This document shows, in pieces, positions 60,118 to 64,000 of a stretch of DNA of 64,000 nucleotides. The translations under genes were made by a program, and so were the position numbers. The DNA lies in NCBI GenBank assembly GCA_021771035.1, contig JAETPU010000003.1, positions 124,001 through 188,000 of the forward strand, in the 5' to 3' direction. This DNA comes from Marvinbryantia formatexigens. Lineage in GTDB: Bacteria > Bacillota > Clostridia > Oscillospirales > Ruminococcaceae. Below the pieces are notes generated by a model. That model did no database searches and was not told the origin of the DNA. It was given only the letters and a program-made list of their open reading frames with translations. The first letter of the stretch is position 1. The number at the start of each line of letters is the position of its first letter.

Positions 60118-61380
60118 TTGACGAAACATAGACGTTCCTTTTGGATGGGAGTTGGTTCAGGAGTTCTTGCCAGCCTGATGGCGGCCCTGGCTGCCTTTGG
60201 CGTCTGGGGCCTGAGGAGAGGCGCACAGCACTCCCAGACGGGAAACGCTGCGGTTATGGCGAATCTCTCCTCGATAGAACAGGTCATCCGGGAGCGGTTT
60301 TTATTTGATATCGACGATGAAAAGCTGGAATCCGGTCTGTATCACGGGCTGCTCACCGGTTTGGACGACCCCTATTCCGTCTACTATGACAAGGAGGAAT
60401 ATGCCCAGCTCAGCGAGGATACCTCCGGGCGTTACTGCGGAATCGGCGTGATGGTGAGCCAGAACGCCAAAACCCTGCAGAGTACCGTCATCAAGGTATT
60501 TGAGGGCTCTCCCGGCCAGGAGGCCGGAATGCAGGTGGGAGATATCCTCTATCAGGTGGACGGCACCGACGTCTCCGCCATGGATTTGGATCTCATCGTC
60601 AGCCAGCACATCAAGGGGGAGGAAAACACCCAGGTGCAGGTTACCGTGCTGCGCGGGACACAGCAGGTAGAACTCACGCTGACCCGCAGGCAGATTGAGG
60701 CGCCTACCGTGGAATATACCCTGTTGGAGGACAAAACCGGCTATCTTGTCATCAGCCAGTTCGACTCTGTGACGGGGGACCAGTTCAAGGCGGCGATGGA
60801 GGATCTGCAGGCCCAGGGGATGCAGCGCCTGGTGTTGGATCTCCGGAGCAATCCCGGCGGAACACTGGATTCCGCCGTGGAAATCGCGGCCTATCTGCTC
60901 CCTGAGGATCAACTGGATGGGCTGATTGTGTCCACCCGGGATAAACAGGGTAAGGGAGAGCGCTATTTCTGCCGGGACGGGCAGATTCAATATGAAAACG
61001 ACAATCCCAAAGTGACGGATAAAACCTATCCCAAGCCGGACGGGCACCAGGTGGATTTGCCCATGGCCGTCTTGGTGAATGAAAACTCCGCCAGCGCCTC
61101 GGAGCTGCTCACCGGCTGCCTGAAGGACTATCATTGGGCCACCATTGTGGGCACCACCACCTTCGGCAAGGGCATTGTGCAGGAAATTATCCCTTTCAAC
61201 GACGGGACCGCCATCAAGCTCACCACCAAGCGGTACTATACGCCCGGCGGCACCTGTGTGCACGGGCAGGGCATCACCCCTGATGTGGAGATCGAACTGC
61301 CCCAGGAGCTCAAACAGAAGAGTTCCCTGAGTTTCCAGGAGGATGTCCAGCTGCAAAAGGCCATCGAGGTTCTGAAGTAG
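60118..61380 (+). CDS. S41-family carboxy-terminal processing protease (CtpA/CtpB-like)
   Basis: 420 residues, start TTG 60118, with AGGGAGG upstream. One N-terminal helix (about 8-30) anchors it outside the membrane. A PDZ domain (about 105-190, CGIGVMVSQ, AGMQVGDILYQVDG) precedes the S41 protease core with DLRSNPGGTLDSAV, the catalytic Ser motif NENSASASE (321-329) and Lys351 in FGKG. CtpB in Bacillus subtilis signals during sporulation; here the role could be sporulation or envelope quality control. It has its own promoter and terminator. Confidence 0.93.
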   Translation: MTKHRRSFWMGVGSGVLASLMAALAAFGVWGLRRGAQHSQTGNAAVMANLSSIEQVIRERFLFDIDDEKLESGLYHGLLTGLDDPYSVYYDKEEYAQLSEDTSGRYCGIGVMVSQNAKTLQSTVIKVFEGSPGQEAGMQVGDILYQVDGTDVSAMDLDLIVSQHIKGEENTQVQVTVLRGTQQVELTLTRRQIEAPTVEYTLLEDKTGYLVISQFDSVTGDQFKAAMEDLQAQGMQRLVLDLRSNPGGTLDSAVEIAAYLLPEDQLDGLIVSTRDKQGKGERYFCRDGQIQYENDNPKVTDKTYPKPDGHQVDLPMAVLVNENSASASELLTGCLKDYHWATIVGTTTFGKGIVQEIIPFNDGTAIKLTTKRYYTPGGTCVHGQGITPDVEIELPQELKQKSSLSFQEDVQLQKAIEVLK

Positions 61381-61414
61381 GCCCCGGTGAGCGGACTGCC
61401 TTGGGGATCCGCAC

Positions 61415-61447
61415 AAAAAGCCTCTCAGGCCGCTGAGGGGCTTTTTT
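61415..61447 (+). terminator. Terminator of the S41 gene
   Basis: AAAAAGCCTCTCAG, GCCG, CTGAGGGGCTTTTT, a stem with one mismatch and a T run. Confidence 0.88.
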
Positions 61448-61637
61448 ACTGGGTACAGCATACCGGCGCCCTCATCCTTCGCCGCAGGAATGCCGTTACA
61501 ACCCCATGCCTTCGGCAGCCTGTCCTTGTTCCCGTTTCGGCAAGCGCAGTCCAAACCGGGCCTTCCTGTTGCGGGGGCATCCCGCGGAATTTTGCCCTGC
61601 TATTTCTTGTTTTGCCGGGCGGGCCAATAAATTATCA

Positions 61638-61666
61638 TTGCTATTGTCCGGATTTTCGAATACAAT
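61638..61666 (+). promoter_or_regulatory. Promoter of the Dam methylase gene
   Basis: TTGCTA (61638-61643), a 17-base spacer and TACAAT (61661-61666), about 70 bases before the ATG. Confidence 0.6.
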
Positions 61667-61736
61667 AAAACTATGTTCTTTTATCATTGAGGATACTCTC
61701 AACTGCAACGATTTAACTTTTCTTTGGAGGAAACCA

Positions 61737-62831
61737 ATGGACTATATCTCCACCAGGGCCGCCGCGAAAAAATGGGGGATTTCCCCGGGGCGCGTGGCTG
61801 AGCTGTGCCGCTTGCAGCGCATTTCCGGCTGTAAAAAGCCGGGCAATCAGTGGCTTATCCCCTCAAATGCCCGCAAACCCCAGGACGCCAGAGACTCCAG
61901 CACACAGGCCGCTCCCCAAATCACGCTGCGGCCCTTTCTGAAGTGGGCGGGAGGCAAGGGCCAGCTCCTTTCACAGATTGGAAAATCCTTACCAAAGGGG
62001 CTGGGACACACCATCACCAAATACGCGGAGCCCTTTGTGGGCGGAGGCGCTGTTTTATTCTACATTCTGTCCCGGTATTCCCTCAGGGAAATCTATATCA
62101 GCGATGTCAACGCCGAGCTCATCAACACCTACCGGGTGGTTCAGCAGCAGCCAGAGGCCCTGATCCAGGAATTGCACAGGATGCAGGCCGACTACCATCC
62201 CCTGGATCCGGGACAGCGGTCCAGCTATTACCAGCAAAAGCGCGACCGGTACAATCAGCTCAAGGCAATGCCCCGGGAGGGGATTTCCATTGAGCTGGGC
62301 GCCCTGTTTATCTTTCTCAACCGTACCTGCTTTAACGGGCTGTACCGGGTAAACCGGCAGGGTGGATTCAATGTGCCCATGGGAGCCTACCGGATGCCCG
62401 CTATCTGCGACGAAGAGAACCTGCGAAGCCTGTCTCAAGCCCTGCGGGGGGTGCAGATTGTGTGCGGGGATTACAGGGCGTCCCAGCAGTTTATTGATTC
62501 GAACACCTTTGTCTACTTCGATCCCCCCTACCGTCCCCTGAACCAAACCTCCAGCTTCACCTCCTATTCCGAGCAGGAGTTCGGGGACGAGGCGCAAATC
62601 CAGCTGGCTCAGTATTTTTCCCAGCTGGATCAGCTGGGGGCACAGGTCCTGCTGAGCAATTCGGATCCGAAAAACACCAATGCCCAGGACAATTTCTTTG
62701 AGGAACTCTACCAGGGCTTCTGTATCCGCCGGGTATGGGCCAACCGGATGATCAACAGTAAACAGGAGGCCAGAGGCCCTGTCAGCGAGCTTCTGATTGC
62801 CAACTACAAAATACCCAGGCCAAGGCGATAG
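61737..62831 (+). CDS. HTH-fused Dam-family DNA adenine methyltransferase
   Basis: 364 residues, ATG 61737 with GGAGG six bases upstream. The first 45 residues form a helix-turn-helix-like unit (STRAAAKKWGISPGRVAELCRLQRISG). The rest is an alpha-class N6-adenine methyltransferase (Dam/DpnM type): FLKWAGGKGQL (67-77), SAM motif I PFVGGGAVLF (99-108), a target-recognition region, and catalytic DPPY (262-265). Dam-type enzymes usually recognise GATC; that is inference. No restriction nuclease lies next to it, so it is an orphan methylase likely to act in regulation, repair or protection. Its own promoter and terminator make it a single-gene unit. Confidence 0.92.
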   Translation: MDYISTRAAAKKWGISPGRVAELCRLQRISGCKKPGNQWLIPSNARKPQDARDSSTQAAPQITLRPFLKWAGGKGQLLSQIGKSLPKGLGHTITKYAEPFVGGGAVLFYILSRYSLREIYISDVNAELINTYRVVQQQPEALIQELHRMQADYHPLDPGQRSSYYQQKRDRYNQLKAMPREGISIELGALFIFLNRTCFNGLYRVNRQGGFNVPMGAYRMPAICDEENLRSLSQALRGVQIVCGDYRASQQFIDSNTFVYFDPPYRPLNQTSSFTSYSEQEFGDEAQIQLAQYFSQLDQLGAQVLLSNSDPKNTNAQDNFFEELYQGFCIRRVWANRMINSKQEARGPVSELLIANYKIPRPRR

Positions 62832-62832
62832 A

Positions 62833-62863
62833 AAAGGGGGAAGCTATATGCTTCCCCCTTTTC
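62833..62863. terminator. Terminator of the Dam gene
   Basis: AAAAGGGGGAAGC, TATAT, GCTTCCCCCTTTT. Perfect 13-base-pair stem. Confidence 0.88.
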
Positions 62864-63078
62864 CGTTCACGCAGTTTCTGCCGATGAGGAATCCCCGCAA
62901 AGTAAATTTTTGACTATTGACGGGCGTCACCGCACACGTCCGGAAGGAAACGGCAATAAAGGCCTGTGAGGGCAGCGTTTACCCCATACCATCCGGTGCC
63001 CTGGCGGCTTCTTCCCATCACCGCCCAGCGGAGCCCGCTCCATGACAGTCCCGAACGCATGGGAGGTTACCGATTCCC

Positions 63079-63990
63079 TCATTTGCCGTCCGGCTGCGTC
63101 TGGACGGCTTGACTCCCCCAGGAGCCATGATAGATCTGCTCCAAAAGATTCTGCACAGCCCCGTTGGGAACACTTTGGGCCCGCAGAACGCTCCAGAGGG
63201 AGTTTTCCAGCCCCGGCTCCCCCAGAGAAATCTGCCTTACCCCGTTGCGCCGGATTTCCTCCACCACCAGCTGCTCGGGCAGTATCGCAACGCCCAATCC
63301 GGCTTTTGCCGCCTCAAGCAGAGCCCCGGAATTGACGCTCACCCACTTGGGGCGAACCTGCAGCCCATGCAGATACAGGGCACTGTCCACCGCGGCCCGC
63401 ACCGCGCTGCCCGCTTCCCGAAGCAGGAGCGGCAGGGCGCAAAGCTGCTGAAAATCCAAGGTTCCGCCAGGCGCAGGAAAATCCGGCGCGCACACGGCTG
63501 CCAGGGAATAGGAGGCAAAGCGCCTACACTGGTAGGCTCCTGCGGGACACGCGCCCTCTACCAGTGCCACATCGGCCTCCCCGGCGTCCAGGGCCTCCAT
63601 GGCCTTTGCCGCGCTGAGAACCTGGACGAAAACCTGCTGGCCCGGGCAGGCAAGTTCCAGCTTTTTGAGTACCAAAGGCAGCCAGAAGGAGGCTATGGTA
63701 ATCCCGGAGGCAACCCGGACTGGCGCCTGTTCCCCCAAAAGGGAGAGGGAGGATTCCAATTCCCCAAAGGACTGCAGCAGGGGCCCGGCCCTCTCCAAAA
63801 GCCCTCTTCCGCAGCCGGTGAGCTTTACTCCCCGGGTCTGGCGTTCAAACAGCGCCGTACCTGCCGCTTCTTCCAATTCGCGTATGGCGTGCGAAACCGC
63901 GGACTGGGTCAAATAGAGCTGACGGGCGGCCCCGGTAAAGCTTCCGGTACGGGCAATCGCACAAAAAATCTGTAAATGGCGCAGTGTCAT
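63079..63990 (-). CDS. LysR-family transcriptional regulator
   Basis: 303 residues, complete. N-terminal winged HTH (LRHLQIFCAIARTGSFTGAARQLYLTQSAVSHAIRELEEAAGTALFERQ, residues 3-52), a linker helix, and a two-lobed periplasmic-binding-protein-like effector domain (about 90-295: VRVASGITIASFWLPLVL, ADVALVEGACPAGA, AGLGVAILPEQLV). The effector and targets are unknown. The start lies ten bases from the window edge, so its divergent neighbour, often the target, cannot be seen. Confidence 0.93.
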   Translation of the reverse strand: MTLRHLQIFCAIARTGSFTGAARQLYLTQSAVSHAIRELEEAAGTALFERQTRGVKLTGCGRGLLERAGPLLQSFGELESSLSLLGEQAPVRVASGITIASFWLPLVLKKLELACPGQQVFVQVLSAAKAMEALDAGEADVALVEGACPAGAYQCRRFASYSLAAVCAPDFPAPGGTLDFQQLCALPLLLREAGSAVRAAVDSALYLHGLQVRPKWVSVNSGALLEAAKAGLGVAILPEQLVVEEIRRNGVRQISLGEPGLENSLWSVLRAQSVPNGAVQNLLEQIYHGSWGSQAVQTQPDGK

Positions 63991-64000
63991 TGTGTACTCC

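Larger units (their letters stand above)
61381..61736. other. Intergenic region between the S41 and Dam genes
   Basis: Holds the S41 terminator (61415-61447) and the Dam promoter (61638-61666). No other gene or RNA seen. Confidence 0.55.

Overview
The window looks like a stretch of chromosome from a spore-forming, anaerobic, fairly GC-rich member of the Clostridia, most likely an Oscillospirales/Ruminococcaceae-type gut bacterium. The evidence is a sporulation coat-basement cluster (spoIVA, a sipL-like gene and a 27-codon spoVM), Firmicutes-type promoters and ribosome binding sites with frequent TTG and GTG starts, an FMN riboswitch on ribU, an sdpRI pair, lrgAB, and two large G5/LysM/M23 wall enzymes. 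I infer the taxon from gene content and style, not from a marker gene. No rRNA or transposase is visible.

Layout. 0-5.9 kb: tail of a DUF362 ferredoxin-like gene, a Gfo/Idh/MocA oxidoreductase, ispE, a 1.3 kb block of dispersed repeats, riboswitch-controlled ribU, and sdpR-sdpI. 6.2-12.1 kb: a GH29 fucosidase, the minus-strand sporulation cluster, and two tRNA-Ser genes. 12.5-17.1 kb: a SIMPL protein, a membrane protein, a type I-C-like CRISPR array without cas genes, and three uncharacterised small proteins. 17.4-22.3 kb: an Fe-S aldo/keto reductase, a 0.93 kb tandem array of promoter-like structured units, and a YfhO membrane protein. 22.5-32.4 kb: metabolic genes (M42 peptidase, TIM-barrel proteins, flavin reductase, amidohydrolase, Eis-like acetyltransferase, LDH-like dehydrogenase), a degenerate MNT/HEPN pair and two more repeat blocks. 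33-45.5 kb: a two-component system, an exonuclease, and the potABCD polyamine transporter flanked by two paralogous M23 proteins. 46.1-55.2 kb: guaA, then a TetR regulator and a co-directional series of proteins that look like polymorphic-toxin immunity proteins, ending in a 1046-residue TPR/SUFU-like protein. 55.3-64 kb: DUF3795, lrgAB, AT-richer unknown genes, a divergent XRE/SLOG pair sharing an operator, an S41 protease, an HTH-Dam methylase and a LysR regulator.

How parts work together. SpoVM, SpoIVA and SipL are partners in building the spore coat base and lie within 3.6 kb. The Pot genes form one overlapping ABC operon with its own promoter. The immunity-like genes sit close together with strong ribosome binding sites and no visible toxin, as in polyimmunity loci.

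The least explained structure is the array at about 18.79-19.72 kb. Eight units each begin with an extended -10 box. Two unit families have almost invariant lengths (114/114/113 and 102/102 bases) and base-paired stems that change in a compensatory way. A second unexplained structure is a modular repeat family present in four intergenic blocks in both orientations. A third is a duplicated promoter-plus-leader cassette, one copy in front of the S41 protease and one with no matching gene.
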